Below are positions 1 through 7,672 of a DNA stretch of 30,799 nucleotides, piece after piece (positions within the stretch are counted from its first letter, which is position 1; every line of letters begins with the position of its first letter). Source of the DNA: Anammoximicrobium sp032229885 (GTDB lineage: Bacteria; Planctomycetota; Planctomycetia; Pirellulales; Pirellulaceae). The notes below the pieces were generated by a model that was not told where the DNA came from, made no database searches, and was given only the letters and a program-made list of their open reading frames with translations. A program made the position numbers and the translations under genes. The stretch lies in contig JAVYAJ010000016.1 of assembly GCA_032229885.1 (NCBI GenBank), forward strand, positions 1 to 30,799, read 5' to 3'.

Positions 1-109
1 ATTCAACGGCCGTCTTTGTCGGTCAGCCCCGCCTCGGCCTGGCTCTCGCAACCAAATCCGCCCAATCGCGATTCGCCGCCGGAACTTGTTCATAAAAGTC
101 TATGCGCCC

Positions 110-136
110 TTCTCTGTGCCCTCTGTGAACTCTGTG
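110..136. repeat. Three 9-bp direct repeats ending in CTCTGTG
   Basis: Three consecutive 9-bp units (110-118, 119-127, 128-136) share the core CTCTGTG; on the minus strand they read CACAGAG. The stretch starts immediately after the stop codon of the minus-strand HTH/GxxExxY gene at 138-140. Similar CACAGAG-type arrays are, to my recollection, scattered between genes in many environmental bacterial genomes. The function is unknown. Confidence 0.6.
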
Positions 137-137
137 G

Positions 138-685
138 CTACACCGACACGCGTTTAATGCCGTCTACCATGCGAGAGGAGCCGAAGTTCAGCAAGAGGCC
201 GCGTTTTACACCGGTGGCTTTCAGGTACGACAGCACTTGGGCCAGGGCGACGTCGGGCAATTTCATGAGCGACTTGCACTCGACGACGACCTGGCCTCCA
301 CCAAAATGTCCACTCGCTGGCCTTTGATGATATGCCCTTTGTAGTTGACGTCGACCTCGACCTGGCGCTCGTAGCGGATGCGGCGCAATCCCAGCTCGAC
401 CACCAAGGCGGACACCGCGGCTGGGCGGGCCGTGAAGTCAAGCAGCGGCGGTTCTGGGGTTTCCGCCGCGGCGGTCGCGGTTTCGCCGCCTCGTTGCCGC
501 TCGCCGGAGATCTCCAGCAAGCGATTCCACGAGAGCTGCGAAGGGACGGATTTCCTGTTTTCCCAGCGGTTTACGGTGGGAAACGACACGCCCAATCGTT
601 CCGCGAGCATCGCCTGAGTCAGGCCCAGACGGCTGCGCAACTGCTTGATCTGGCTCGGGAAGCTGTCGCCCGGCGTCGAGTCCAT
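138..685 (-). pseudogene. HTH (Xre-type) protein fused to a GxxExxY-like domain, interrupted by a one-base frameshift
   Basis: The first frame begins at 685 with AGGAG about 9 bases upstream. Residues 13-60 form an Xre-type helix-turn-helix (LTQAMLAERLGVSFPTVNRW). Residues 95-130 resemble the middle of GxxExxY proteins: ELGLRRIRYERQVEV, then YKGHIIKGQRVDILVE. The frame is lost after Glu130 at 296-298. Reading on from 293 in the next frame gives QVVVECKSLMKLPDVALAQV, then a LSYLKATGVKRGLLLNFG-type ending, with a stop at 138-140. This is the expected C-terminal half of the family, so one base is missing near 294-295. Restored length would be about 182 aa. The GxxExxY signature itself appears replaced by the HTH. 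GxxExxY proteins have no firmly established role; the HTH suggests DNA binding. The break may be a real mutation or a sequencing/assembly error; I see no slippery site. Confidence 0.75.
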
Positions 686-716
686 GTCGATTCGCTCCTG
701 AGTTCAGCGAGGTCGC

Positions 717-745
717 TTTATATCATGCGCTATATCGGCCAACAA
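717..745 (-). promoter_or_regulatory. Candidate promoter of the HTH gene with GATATA direct repeats
   Basis: On the minus strand TTGTTG (740-745), a 17-bp spacer and TATAAA (717-722) lie about 32 bases ahead of the start codon at 685. Two GATATA copies (719-724 and 731-736), 12 bp apart, overlap the -10 and spacer. About one helical turn between copies suits binding by a small HTH protein, so autoregulation is plausible but inferred. Confidence 0.4.
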
Positions 746-1228
746 TCACGACACCGCGCTGATGGACGAAGCCGCGTTGTCGCGACAGGCTTGCCAGAAT
801 CGGGACCGGCGGACGAAAGAACTGGGGGGCCATTTGGGTAGACTGGACACCGCTCCCCAATCACGCAGGCAACGGAGGGCCAGTTTCGATCCCCAGCGCG
901 TGTCCACCTGGATCCGGTCGCTGGAGGCCACGTTGCGGGGTGCTTGAAGGCGTACCCGCTCGTCGCGGCCGTAGAACCCGAGCCCCCCTGCGGCTGAACG
1001 AGCGGTGGCGGCTAGCGCCGCAAATCAGAATTGCTGGGACATGAAGCGACAAGTCGTCCCAGATTACCAGAAGACCGACCTGCACACGACATCATGGTAA
1101 GGATCGCAAGAAAAACAACTTCGGATGATTTCGGGTTGATTCATTCAAGAGCCATTGGCGCGATGGCGCCCAAGGGTCGCCTGGATACAGCGAGAGATTC
1201 TGCCACCAGGCAACTGCGCATCAATCGG

Positions 1229-1251
1229 AACCCGAAGCGTCAGCGAGGGAC
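1229..1251 (+). repeat. Left arm of a 23-bp inverted repeat (NPKRQRG-type)
   Basis: This 23-bp block contains CCCGAAGCGTCAGCGAGGGA and matches the reverse complement of 1339-1361 with one mismatch. Translated, it reads NPKRQRGT, a string I recall from many spurious annotations in Pirellulales genomes, which suggests a dispersed repeat family. Confidence 0.65.
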
Positions 1252-1338
1252 GAGGTCGTCGCGGCGTGCGTCGCCAGCGTTCCTGGCGACCGGATGCGGG
1301 CTGGCCTCCGCCTGACACGTCCCGGTAGGGATCGTTCG

Positions 1339-1361
1339 GTCCCTCGGTGACGCTTCGGGTT
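1339..1361 (-). repeat. Right arm of the 23-bp inverted repeat
   Basis: Reverse-complement partner of 1229-1251, 22 of 23 positions identical, separated by 87 bp. The arms could pair in RNA or as a cruciform, or mark the ends of a small non-autonomous element. Confidence 0.65.
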
Positions 1362-1462
1362 ACGGTCCAGTGCGACTTGCTCGCGAAAGAGCCACTTGTC
1401 GGAAACACCGAAGTTGTTTTTCACGCGATCCCCAAAGCGGAATGATCGAGTGCCGCCCGGGA

Positions 1463-1482
1463 GGGACGCGCTCCGTCGCGTC
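1463..1482 (-). repeat. 20-bp palindromic repeat, copy 1
   Basis: On the minus strand this reads GACGCGACGGAGCGCGTCCC, identical over 20 bases to 27889-27908 on the plus strand, more than 26 kb away and in the opposite orientation. At this copy only the inner GACGCG/CGCGTC part pairs with itself. Confidence 0.7.
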
Positions 1483-1518
1483 TCGTCGTGCTTCGTCGCA
1501 TCCGTCTGGTGAACGCAC

Positions 1519-1539
1519 GGCCACGCGCCGAGCGTGGCC
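1519..1539. repeat. 8-bp perfect hairpin in the dapA upstream region
   Basis: GGCCACGC and GCGTGGCC flank a 5-base loop. No T-run follows, so it is not an obvious intrinsic terminator. Its role is unknown. Confidence 0.4.
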
Positions 1540-1652
1540 CTCGACGAGAGTCGTGCAAAGCGCATCTTCGCGGGCGCGTCGCGCGACGCGAATCGACCGT
1601 TGCGGCCCACGAACGACGCGGATTCCGTGTTCGGTTCGGGTCTCTGGACGCT

Positions 1653-1666
1653 CGCCTGCGCAGGCG
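1653..1666. promoter_or_regulatory. 14-bp palindrome followed by a TATTAT-like box, upstream of dapA
   Basis: CGCCTGCGCAGGCG is a perfect palindrome and is directly followed by ATATTATAGG, the only AT-rich patch before dapA (start 1752). It could be an operator next to a -10 element, but no good -35 hexamer is visible. Confidence 0.25.
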
Positions 1667-1751
1667 ATATTATAGGCTCGCCCGCGCGGATCGGCCGACG
1701 GGGTTCGATTCCGCGACGGCCTACGTCCCCAATCATCATGGACTGGATCCC

Positions 1752-2648
1752 ATGTCAATTGCGCCTCGCAAAGGCTCGGCCTTCGCCGGACTGTCCGTGG
1801 CTCTCGTCACGCCGCTGAAGGACGACCAGTTGGATTTGCCGACCTTCCGCGCGCAGATCGAGTTTCAAATCCAAGCCGGGACGAAGTGCATCTGCCCCGT
1901 GGGCACGACGGGCGAGAGTCCGACGCTGTCGCACGACGAGCACGAGCGGGTGATCTCCGAGGCGGTGCAGACCGCGGCTGGACGGATCAAAGTCATGCCG
2001 GGCACGGGGTCCAACTCGACGCGCGAAGCGATCCGCTTGACGAAGTGGGCGGCCCAAGAGGGCGCCGACGCGGCCCTGTTGGTCGGACCTTACTACAACA
2101 AGCCCACGCAAGACGGATTTTCCCAGCATTTCCAGCGCATCGCCGAGACGGTGGGCATTCCGTTGTGCATCTACAACATCCCCGGCCGCACGGCCAAGAA
2201 CATCGATCCCGACACGATCTGCCGTTTAGGCGAATTGGAAAACGTGGCGCTCGTCAAAGAGGCGACCGGATCGCTGGACCAAGCGTCGCAGATCATCGGC
2301 AACAGCAATCTGACCGTACTCAGCGGAGACGACAGCTTGACGCTGCCCCTGCTGGCGATCGGCGGCGAAGGCGTGGTGTCGGTGGTCGGCAACATCATGC
2401 CGCATGAATTGATCGACCTGTGCGCGGCGTTTGCCGCGGGCGACGCGACCAAAGCCCGCCATCTACACTACCGGCTGTTCCCGCTGTGCCGAGACATGCT
2501 CGGCCTGGCCACCAATCCGATCCCGATCAAAGCCGCCATGAAAATGCTGGGACGCGACAGCGGCGAGGTGCGGTTGCCGCTGACCCCTCTGGACGAGGCG
2601 GGCGCAGCCAAGCTGCGGTTCACGCTCGACGCCTACGGCCTGCTGTGA
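1752..2648 (+). CDS. dapA: 4-hydroxy-tetrahydrodipicolinate synthase
   Basis: Condenses pyruvate with aspartate semialdehyde in the cytoplasm, the first committed step of the lysine and diaminopimelate branch. The 298-aa protein is close to the usual 290-300 aa of this TIM-barrel family. Visible active-site elements: GTTGE with Thr52/Thr53, Tyr115, the YNIPGRT motif with Tyr141 and Arg146, and Lys169 in VALVKEATG, the Schiff-base lysine. All sit eight positions beyond the E. coli enzyme's Thr44, Tyr107, Tyr133, Arg138 and Lys161, which supports the start at 1752. The frame is open further upstream to 1488, but that part is Arg-rich and unlike the family. There is no clear Shine-Dalgarno sequence. 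Related N-acetylneuraminate lyases share the fold, but the GTTGE motif and Arg146 favour DapA. No other lysine-pathway gene is adjacent. Confidence 0.93.
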   Translation: MSIAPRKGSAFAGLSVALVTPLKDDQLDLPTFRAQIEFQIQAGTKCICPVGTTGESPTLSHDEHERVISEAVQTAAGRIKVMPGTGSNSTREAIRLTKWAAQEGADAALLVGPYYNKPTQDGFSQHFQRIAETVGIPLCIYNIPGRTAKNIDPDTICRLGELENVALVKEATGSLDQASQIIGNSNLTVLSGDDSLTLPLLAIGGEGVVSVVGNIMPHELIDLCAAFAAGDATKARHLHYRLFPLCRDMLGLATNPIPIKAAMKMLGRDSGEVRLPLTPLDEAGAAKLRFTLDAYGLL

Positions 2649-2723
2649 CCGAACGGTCGGATTGAACTCTGGCATCGAAGGCCTCTTCGAGACTCTGGTC
2701 GAGGCGATCGACGATGGGCGAAA

Positions 2724-2748
2724 CGCTCGGTTTGAGCGCAACCGAGCG
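2724..2748 (+). terminator. Hairpin downstream of dapA, possible terminator
   Basis: CGCTCGGTT and AACCGAGCG form a perfect 9-bp stem around a 7-base loop, 76 bases after the dapA stop. There is no following T-run, so it would be an imperfect intrinsic terminator or an mRNA-stabilising structure. Confidence 0.35.
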
Positions 2749-2924
2749 CCGTCCGTTCAGGGTGCGTCGCGCCTTGGGCGGCCCGGCGACGGGGCGGCGC
2801 AACGCGGTGGTTCGCCTCCGGCCGGCGGTTGCATTTCCGTCGGTTCGCGTCACAATGGGGCCGGCCTTGGGCAGAGGCGCGAGGCATGGCTGGCGCAGAG
2901 CGGGTGCGAGGAGGGATACGGGCG

Positions 2925-3737
2925 ATGAAGTTTGCGATTTGCAACGAGACGTTTCAGGACTGGCCGTTCGACAAAGCGTTTGCCTTTGCCCGCCAGTGCG
3001 GTTACACGGGCATCGAGTTCGCGCCGTTCACGATCCATAAAAACGCCTACGAGATCTCGGCCGAGCGGCGCCGCGAAATCCGCCAGCAGACCGTGGACGC
3101 CGGGCTCGAGGTGGTCGGCCTGCACTGGCTGTTGGCCTTCACCGAAGGGTACTATTTGACCAGTCCCGACGAAGAGGTCCGTCAACGAACGAGCGAGTAT
3201 CTGGGCGAGTTGGCTCGCCTGTGCCGCGATCTCGGCGGCCAGGTGCTGGTGCTGGGCTCGCCGAAGCAGCGCAACCTGCTGCCCGGCGTGACGCACGACC
3301 AGGCGCTCGAGTACGCGGCCGATGTCCTGCGCCGCGCCGACCGATGGCTGGACGAGTACGGAACGGTGCTGGCGGTCGAGCCGTTGGGCCCGGAGGAGGG
3401 CGATTTCCTGCGGACCGCCACGTCTGGCATCCGTCTGATCGAGTTGGTGAATTCGCCGCGCTGTCGGCTGCACCTGGACGTCAAGGCCATGTCGACCGAG
3501 GCGAAGCCGATCCCGGACGTCATTCGAGACAGCGCGCCGTGGCTCGCGCATTTTCACGCCAACGATCCGAACCGCCGTGGCCCCGGGATGGGCGACGTCG
3601 ATTTCCGGCCGATCTTCGCCGCGCTGCGCGAAATCAACTACGACGGCTGGGTTTCGGTCGAGGTCTTCGACTATTCGCCCGGCGCCGAGACGCTGGCTCG
3701 CGACAGCATCGAGTACATGCGGGGCTGTCTGGCGTAG
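2925..3737 (+). CDS. Sugar phosphate isomerase/epimerase family protein (AP endonuclease 2-type TIM barrel)
   Basis: A 270-aa protein of the xylose-isomerase-like TIM-barrel superfamily, which includes sugar epimerases, inosose dehydratases and endonuclease IV. The opening MKFAICNETF and GYTGIEFAPF are typical first-strand motifs. Likely metal ligands are Glu142 (AVEPLGPEE), Asp175 (LHLDVKAM), His201/Asp204 (HFHANDPN) and Glu246 (VSVEVFDYSP), the usual E-D-H-E arrangement at the barrel mouth. The start at 2925 follows a strong GAGGAGG about 10 bases upstream; the frame extends to 2829, but that piece does not match the family. The substrate cannot be told from sequence. Planctomycetes carry many paralogues, usually linked to sugar or cyclitol breakdown. 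The 276-bp gap and hairpin after dapA suggest separate transcription. Confidence 0.85.
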   Translation: MKFAICNETFQDWPFDKAFAFARQCGYTGIEFAPFTIHKNAYEISAERRREIRQQTVDAGLEVVGLHWLLAFTEGYYLTSPDEEVRQRTSEYLGELARLCRDLGGQVLVLGSPKQRNLLPGVTHDQALEYAADVLRRADRWLDEYGTVLAVEPLGPEEGDFLRTATSGIRLIELVNSPRCRLHLDVKAMSTEAKPIPDVIRDSAPWLAHFHANDPNRRGPGMGDVDFRPIFAALREINYDGWVSVEVFDYSPGAETLARDSIEYMRGCLA

Positions 3738-4090
3738 CCGCGAACCGGCCCGTCAGCGTGGCCGTTCGGCCGCGGGCGATTGGGGCAGTCACGTGCGAGG
3801 CTCGACAGTTGGCGGTGCCCGCCCGCGAGCCGCCTTTTTCACTCGATCGCAGGCGGTTCCGGGCAACACACAAGACGAAACATTAGGGGTGGCCGCGTTT
3901 GTCAGGGCGCGGGGATTCCGTGCTCTGGCGCGTGCGATAACCCGAAGCTTAGGACCGGACAACGCGCTGAGCTACGGGGATCGATGGCCTACGGGCAACA
4001 CGGTGAATAGGGCCCGCGGCCATGCGCCGCCGCGCGAGCCGCCTGTATCGCGTGGCTCGGATTGCGGCGGCCATAGATGGAACGTTGGCG
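3738..4090. other. Intergenic stretch without a recognised feature
   Basis: About 350 bp between the isomerase-like gene and the deoxyribosyltransferase-like gene. A frame in phase with rlmN stays open through here and another has an ATG at 4022, but neither gives recognisable protein sequence. No convincing promoter or terminator was seen. Confidence 0.5.
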
Positions 4091-4528
4091 ATGAAGATCT
4101 TTCTGGCTGGGATCATGCAGGGCTCACATCGCGATCCCGTGTTGCACGGGCAGGATTACCGGTCGCGCTTGAAGCGGCTGCTGGCGCTGCATCTGCCCGA
4201 GGCGGACGTGTACGACCCGCTGGCGAATCATGGCGATTCGATCAGCTACGAGGACGGCAAGGGACGCGACGTGTTCTTCCGGCACAATCGAATGTGCCGC
4301 GAAGTGGACGTCGTATTGGCCTACGTGCCGGAGGCTTCGATGGGCACGGCGATCGAAATCTGGGAGGCGCACCAGAGCCGGCGCGCGGTGATCGCCATCA
4401 GCCCGCTGGCGCACAACTGGGCCGTCAAGTTTTGCAGCCACGCGGTCTATCCGGACTTGGAGGCATTCGAGGCGGCGCTGGCCGATGGGCGGGTCGTCCG
4501 TCAGATTCGCGAGGCGCTGGGGCCATGA
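4091..4528 (+). CDS. Nucleoside 2-deoxyribosyltransferase-like protein
   Basis: A 145-aa cytoplasmic protein resembling the nucleoside 2-deoxyribosyltransferase fold, whose members cleave or exchange N-glycosidic bonds of (deoxy)nucleosides or nucleotides. Residues 1-8 (MKIFLAGI) form the first strand. YDPL (41-44) and the EVDVVLAYVP segment (Asp73) line the expected pocket. SMGTAIEIWEAH (83-94) matches the SxGTxxE signature, with Glu89 as the likely catalytic residue. Length fits the family. The start at 4091 places MKIFLAG at the N-terminus; an in-frame ATG at 4022 adds an Arg-rich extension without family similarity. The stop overlaps the rlmN start in an ATGA, so the two are probably co-transcribed and translationally coupled. 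A role in modified-nucleotide salvage is possible; the substrate is unknown. Confidence 0.75.
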   Translation: MKIFLAGIMQGSHRDPVLHGQDYRSRLKRLLALHLPEADVYDPLANHGDSISYEDGKGRDVFFRHNRMCREVDVVLAYVPEASMGTAIEIWEAHQSRRAVIAISPLAHNWAVKFCSHAVYPDLEAFEAALADGRVVRQIREALGP

Positions 4529-5580
4529 GGCACATCCTGGACCCTCTGACGAGCGAGTTGACCTCGTGGCTGGCTGAACGCGACTGGCCCGCGTTCCGGG
4601 CGCGGCAGATTCGGCACTGGCTGTTCGACAAACGGGCCAGCGGGTTCTCGGAGATGACGGATCTACCGGCGCGGCTGCGCGAGGACCTGGCGGCCGACTT
4701 TGCCATCTGGACGACACAGATTGCGCGGCACAGCCAGGCGGACGACGGGACGGAGAAACTACTGCTGCAATTGTCCGACGGCGGGCAGATCGAGTGTGTC
4801 CTGTTGCGCGACGGGGCGCGGCGCTCGATCTGCATCAGCACGCAGGTCGGCTGCGCGATGGGTTGTGTGTTCTGCGCCAGCGGACTGGGCGGCGTCATGC
4901 GAAACCTAGCCGCAGGCGAGATCGTCGAGCAGACGTTGCGGCTCCAGCGTTTGCTGCCGCCGGACGAGCGGCTGAGCCATATCGCCGTCATGGGGATGGG
5001 CGAGCCGTTGGCGAATTTGGACCGCCTGTTGCCGGCCCTGGACGAGGCGCATCGCTCGGACGGCCTGGGCATCAGCGCCCGGCGGATCACGATCTCGACG
5101 GTCGGCCTGCCGCCGGCCATGGATCGGCTGGCCCAATCGCACAGCCCCTATCATTTGGCGGTGTCGCTGCACGCGCCCAACGACACGCTGCGCAGCCAGT
5201 TGGTTCCGGTCAATCGGAACATTGGGCTGTCGGCCGTTCTGGCGGCGGCGGATCGGTATTTCGAGAGCTCCGGGCGACGGCTGACGTTCGAGTACGTCTT
5301 GCTGGCCGAGCTGAACGATCAGCCCGAGCATGCGCGCGAGTTGGCCGGCCTGTTGCGGGGTCGCCCGGCGATGTTGAACGTGATCCCTTACAACCCGGTG
5401 GCGGGCCTGCCTTATCAAACGCCCTCGTCGCGGGCGCAACAGCGGTTTCGCGAGATCCTCGAGCAGGCCGGCATCAACGTCCAGTTCCGCGAGCGCAAGG
5501 GCGACAAGATCTCGGCCGCGTGCGGTCAACTGAGGCGTTTGGCGGCGGCGAAACCGACGGTTCATTCCGAGCGGGGGTGA
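4525..5580 (+). CDS. rlmN: Dual-specificity 23S rRNA/tRNA adenine-C2 methyltransferase RlmN
   Basis: A radical SAM enzyme that methylates C2 of A2503 in 23S rRNA and of A37 in some tRNAs. The 351-aa length is typical. The cluster motif CAMGCVFC (Cys110, Cys114, Cys117) has the CxxxCxxC spacing, preceded by the family phrase SICISTQVG. GMGEPLANLD, ISTVGLPPAM and LAVSLHAPND are RlmN signatures. Cys333 in KISAACGQLR matches the conserved C-terminal cysteine that carries the transient methyl group, so both catalytic cysteine sets are present. The start at 4525 overlaps the preceding stop (ATGA); the same frame is open back to 3577, but that upstream part is not RlmN-like. The last 19 bases overlap the convergent transporter gene. 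Confidence 0.96.
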   Translation: MRHILDPLTSELTSWLAERDWPAFRARQIRHWLFDKRASGFSEMTDLPARLREDLAADFAIWTTQIARHSQADDGTEKLLLQLSDGGQIECVLLRDGARRSICISTQVGCAMGCVFCASGLGGVMRNLAAGEIVEQTLRLQRLLPPDERLSHIAVMGMGEPLANLDRLLPALDEAHRSDGLGISARRITISTVGLPPAMDRLAQSHSPYHLAVSLHAPNDTLRSQLVPVNRNIGLSAVLAAADRYFESSGRRLTFEYVLLAELNDQPEHARELAGLLRGRPAMLNVIPYNPVAGLPYQTPSSRAQQRFREILEQAGINVQFRERKGDKISAACGQLRRLAAAKPTVHSERG

Positions 5581-7223
5581 AGCGACGACGGCGTCGATTC
5601 GCCTTCGGGGCTTTGCATGATCGCATAGCCGACGTGCGTGACGCACGAGTTGATCCGCTTGAGGTGTGTCAGGATGTCCAGGTGAATCGCGGACGTCTCG
5701 TGCGATTGCCACACCTGCGAGTTGAGGCGGGCAAAATGGCGATCGCGCAGCTCGCGCTCGTAGATGCCCAAATGCTCTTTGTGCCGGAGCAACTGCTGGG
5801 CCAACAGGCGATCGCGCGTGGTGAACGCCGTATCCGCGATCAGCAAATTCTGGGCGACCTTGCGGTAGAAGTCGTCCAGTTCGGCCCAACCATCGGGCGT
5901 GAAATCCAGGCGGAGATGGATTTTCTTGAGCGCGATTTCCGACAGGTTCTTGTCGATGATGTCGCCGATGCTCTCCAGCTCGGCCAGATACGTCAACTGA
6001 TTGATCTGCTCGTGCGAATTGGCGATGCCTTCGGTCTGGCTGCCCAGGCGGATCAGATAGCGTTTGATCTCGCGGTCCAACAGATCGACCTCGTCATCCC
6101 GTTGGGCGACCACGCGAACCAGTTTCTCGTTGTTGGTCTTTAGGCCGACCCAGAGGTCGTCGAGCATTTCGCGGACGATTTCCGACACGCGAACAATCTC
6201 GCGTTGCGATTGCCCCAGGGCCAGCGAGGGGATGACGCTCGGCCGTTCGGTGATATAACGCGGCCCAAAGATGCCCCCGTGCACCGCCGGCGGCGTGGGG
6301 ATCAGACGCTCCATCGCGAGGGCGAGCTGAGGGACCAAGGGCAGCCCCACCAGCGCCACCAGCACGTTGTAACCGGTGTGGATGTAGGCCACTTGCTGGG
6401 CCGCCGTCCCCGGCGTTTGGTTGACCCAACCGACGACGGTTCCCTGACACGCCAACAACGCCAGCGCCACGATCGATTTGAGCGCCAGATTGCTCAGCGC
6501 CGTGCGCCGGGAATCGATCTGCCGCCAACCCAGCATCAGCGCGGTGAGCGCCAGCCCCACGTTGGCGCCGAGCGCGGACGCAAAGGCGATGTCCAGCGAG
6601 TTTACCCCGCCGGCCATCAGGCCGATGACCAACCCGATCGTCGCGGTGCTGGACTGCAGCCCCATCGTGATCGCCGCCGCGATGATCAACAGCCACACCG
6701 GATGCCGTTCGGCGATCTCGATCAGCGTGCTCAAGTCGCTGTCGGGACCGGCGCCGCGGATCACGGCGTCGACGTATTGTCGAATCAAGAACACCGCCAG
6801 AAAGATCAATCCCAGACTCAGCAGAACCTGGCCGATTCCGCGCGAGCGGGTGGCGCCGGTGTACTGGAATAGGCCGACGCCCACCAGGATCAACAGCGGT
6901 GCGTAACTGTCCAGGTTCAGGCCGATCAGAAATGCGGTGACCGTCAAGCCGATGTTCGCCCCCAGCATCACAGCCAGCGCCTGGACCGAGTTCAACTGGC
7001 CGCTTTGGATGGCCTGTACCGTCAGGGCGGCGATCGTCGTGCTCGACGGCGCGGGAACGGCGATGAACATGCCGGACAAAAACGCGCGGAGGCGGTTGCT
7101 GGCGAGCCGCTGCATCCACCATCCGAGCCGCGAGCCAAACAGCCGCTCCAATCCCTCGCGCAGATCGCTGATCCCGAACAGGATCAGCGCGACGGCGCCG
7201 GCGATGGAAAGCAGATGCAGCAT
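5562..7223 (-). CDS. Na+/phosphate cotransporter (NptA/PNaS) family protein with PhoU-like C-terminus
   Basis: A 553-aa inner-membrane protein. Residues 1-300 hold about nine hydrophobic segments arranged as two related halves. The first contains APSSTTIA (58-65) and GANIGLTVTAFLIG (88-101); the second contains QSSTAT (190-195) and GANVGLALTALMLG (219-232). The QSS element and repeated GAN-G-T motif are hallmarks of the Na+/Pi cotransporter family. Residues of about 335-535 are charged and helical, resembling the PhoU-like regulatory domain often fused to bacterial members. The first-half motif is PSST rather than QSSx, so ion coupling may differ. The start at 7223 gives MLHLLSIAGAVALILFGI, with GAGGAA about 12 bases upstream. 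It is convergent with rlmN and overlaps it by 19 bases. No phosphate-regulon gene is adjacent, so the substrate is by family only. Confidence 0.88.
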   Translation of the reverse strand: MLHLLSIAGAVALILFGISDLREGLERLFGSRLGWWMQRLASNRLRAFLSGMFIAVPAPSSTTIAALTVQAIQSGQLNSVQALAVMLGANIGLTVTAFLIGLNLDSYAPLLILVGVGLFQYTGATRSRGIGQVLLSLGLIFLAVFLIRQYVDAVIRGAGPDSDLSTLIEIAERHPVWLLIIAAAITMGLQSSTATIGLVIGLMAGGVNSLDIAFASALGANVGLALTALMLGWRQIDSRRTALSNLALKSIVALALLACQGTVVGWVNQTPGTAAQQVAYIHTGYNVLVALVGLPLVPQLALAMERLIPTPPAVHGGIFGPRYITERPSVIPSLALGQSQREIVRVSEIVREMLDDLWVGLKTNNEKLVRVVAQRDDEVDLLDREIKRYLIRLGSQTEGIANSHEQINQLTYLAELESIGDIIDKNLSEIALKKIHLRLDFTPDGWAELDDFYRKVAQNLLIADTAFTTRDRLLAQQLLRHKEHLGIYERELRDRHFARLNSQVWQSHETSAIHLDILTHLKRINSCVTHVGYAIMQSPEGESTPSSLHPRSE

Positions 7224-7672
7224 TGGTTGGCAGGTTCCTCGTGCTCGGACGGTCGAAGATCGAAGCCGCCACGCGGCGGACGGTTTACGATTCTGACAAT
7301 GCGTTTCCGACTATCGGACAATACGTCGTGGCCAGCCCGCGGGCCTGCCAGTACGCCCAGCCCGCGGACGCGCGGCGGCAGCCCTGTGGACTGGGCCGGA
7401 AACAACCTCTCGAAATCAGGGAATCTCACGCCAAGCCGCCAAGACGCCAAAGGGCCTGAAACAAGATGCGTCTAGACGAACCTGTGCCGGTCCGACAGGC
7501 GGCGTTCTCGATTCGGGAAATTGTCTTGGATGGAATCTCTCGCGTGTCGTCGGCATCAACCGTTCGCGGCGGCCGCGGTCGCCGGACCGCGCGCATCCCC
7601 GTCCGCCGAATGCGGCCATCCGAAAAACATGGTTGGACGCCGCGCCGGTCGGTCTTTTGCCGCTGGGGAACT
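7224..7672. other. Intergenic stretch with a small CGCCAAG repeat
   Basis: About 450 bp upstream of the transporter gene and downstream of the radical SAM gene, both on the minus strand. No gene is supported. It contains the short repeat at 7424-7452. Confidence 0.5.
7424..7452. repeat. Short degenerate repeat of CGCCAAG units
   Basis: Three tandem units of 8-9 bases, CACGCCAAG, CCGCCAAG and ACGCCAAAG. It resembles the CGCAAAG-type arrays I recall between genes in many environmental genomes. The function is unknown. Confidence 0.4.

Larger units (their letters stand above)
686..1751. other. Repeat-rich stretch of about 1.07 kb without a convincing gene
   Basis: Open frames here are short, mutually overlapping and have no recognisable domains. 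What is visible: the candidate HTH promoter, a pair of inverted 23-bp repeats (1229-1251 and 1339-1361), a 20-bp palindromic repeat (1463-1482) that recurs at 27889, a hairpin (1519-1539) and a 14-bp palindrome (1653-1666). A short minus-strand phrase near 1045-1085 (LLVIWDDLSLH) faintly recalls IS630-type transposases but cannot be extended. Confidence 0.6.

Noticed and set aside
861..1085. Possible IS630-type transposase remnant (LLVIWDDLSLH, minus strand)
   Set aside because: Only about ten residues resemble the family; no flanking DDE motif, terminal repeats or continuation in any frame could be found.
1695..1722. tRNA-like T-arm (GGGGTTCGATTCC) upstream of dapA
   Set aside because: The T-loop pattern is good, but the T-stem has a mismatch and no matching acceptor, D-arm or anticodon arm exists in the 75 bases before it.
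3577..4524. Long upstream extension of the rlmN frame
   Set aside because: The frame is free of stops but codes for Arg/Gly-rich sequence antiparallel to real genes; RlmN length and N-terminus fit a start at 4525.
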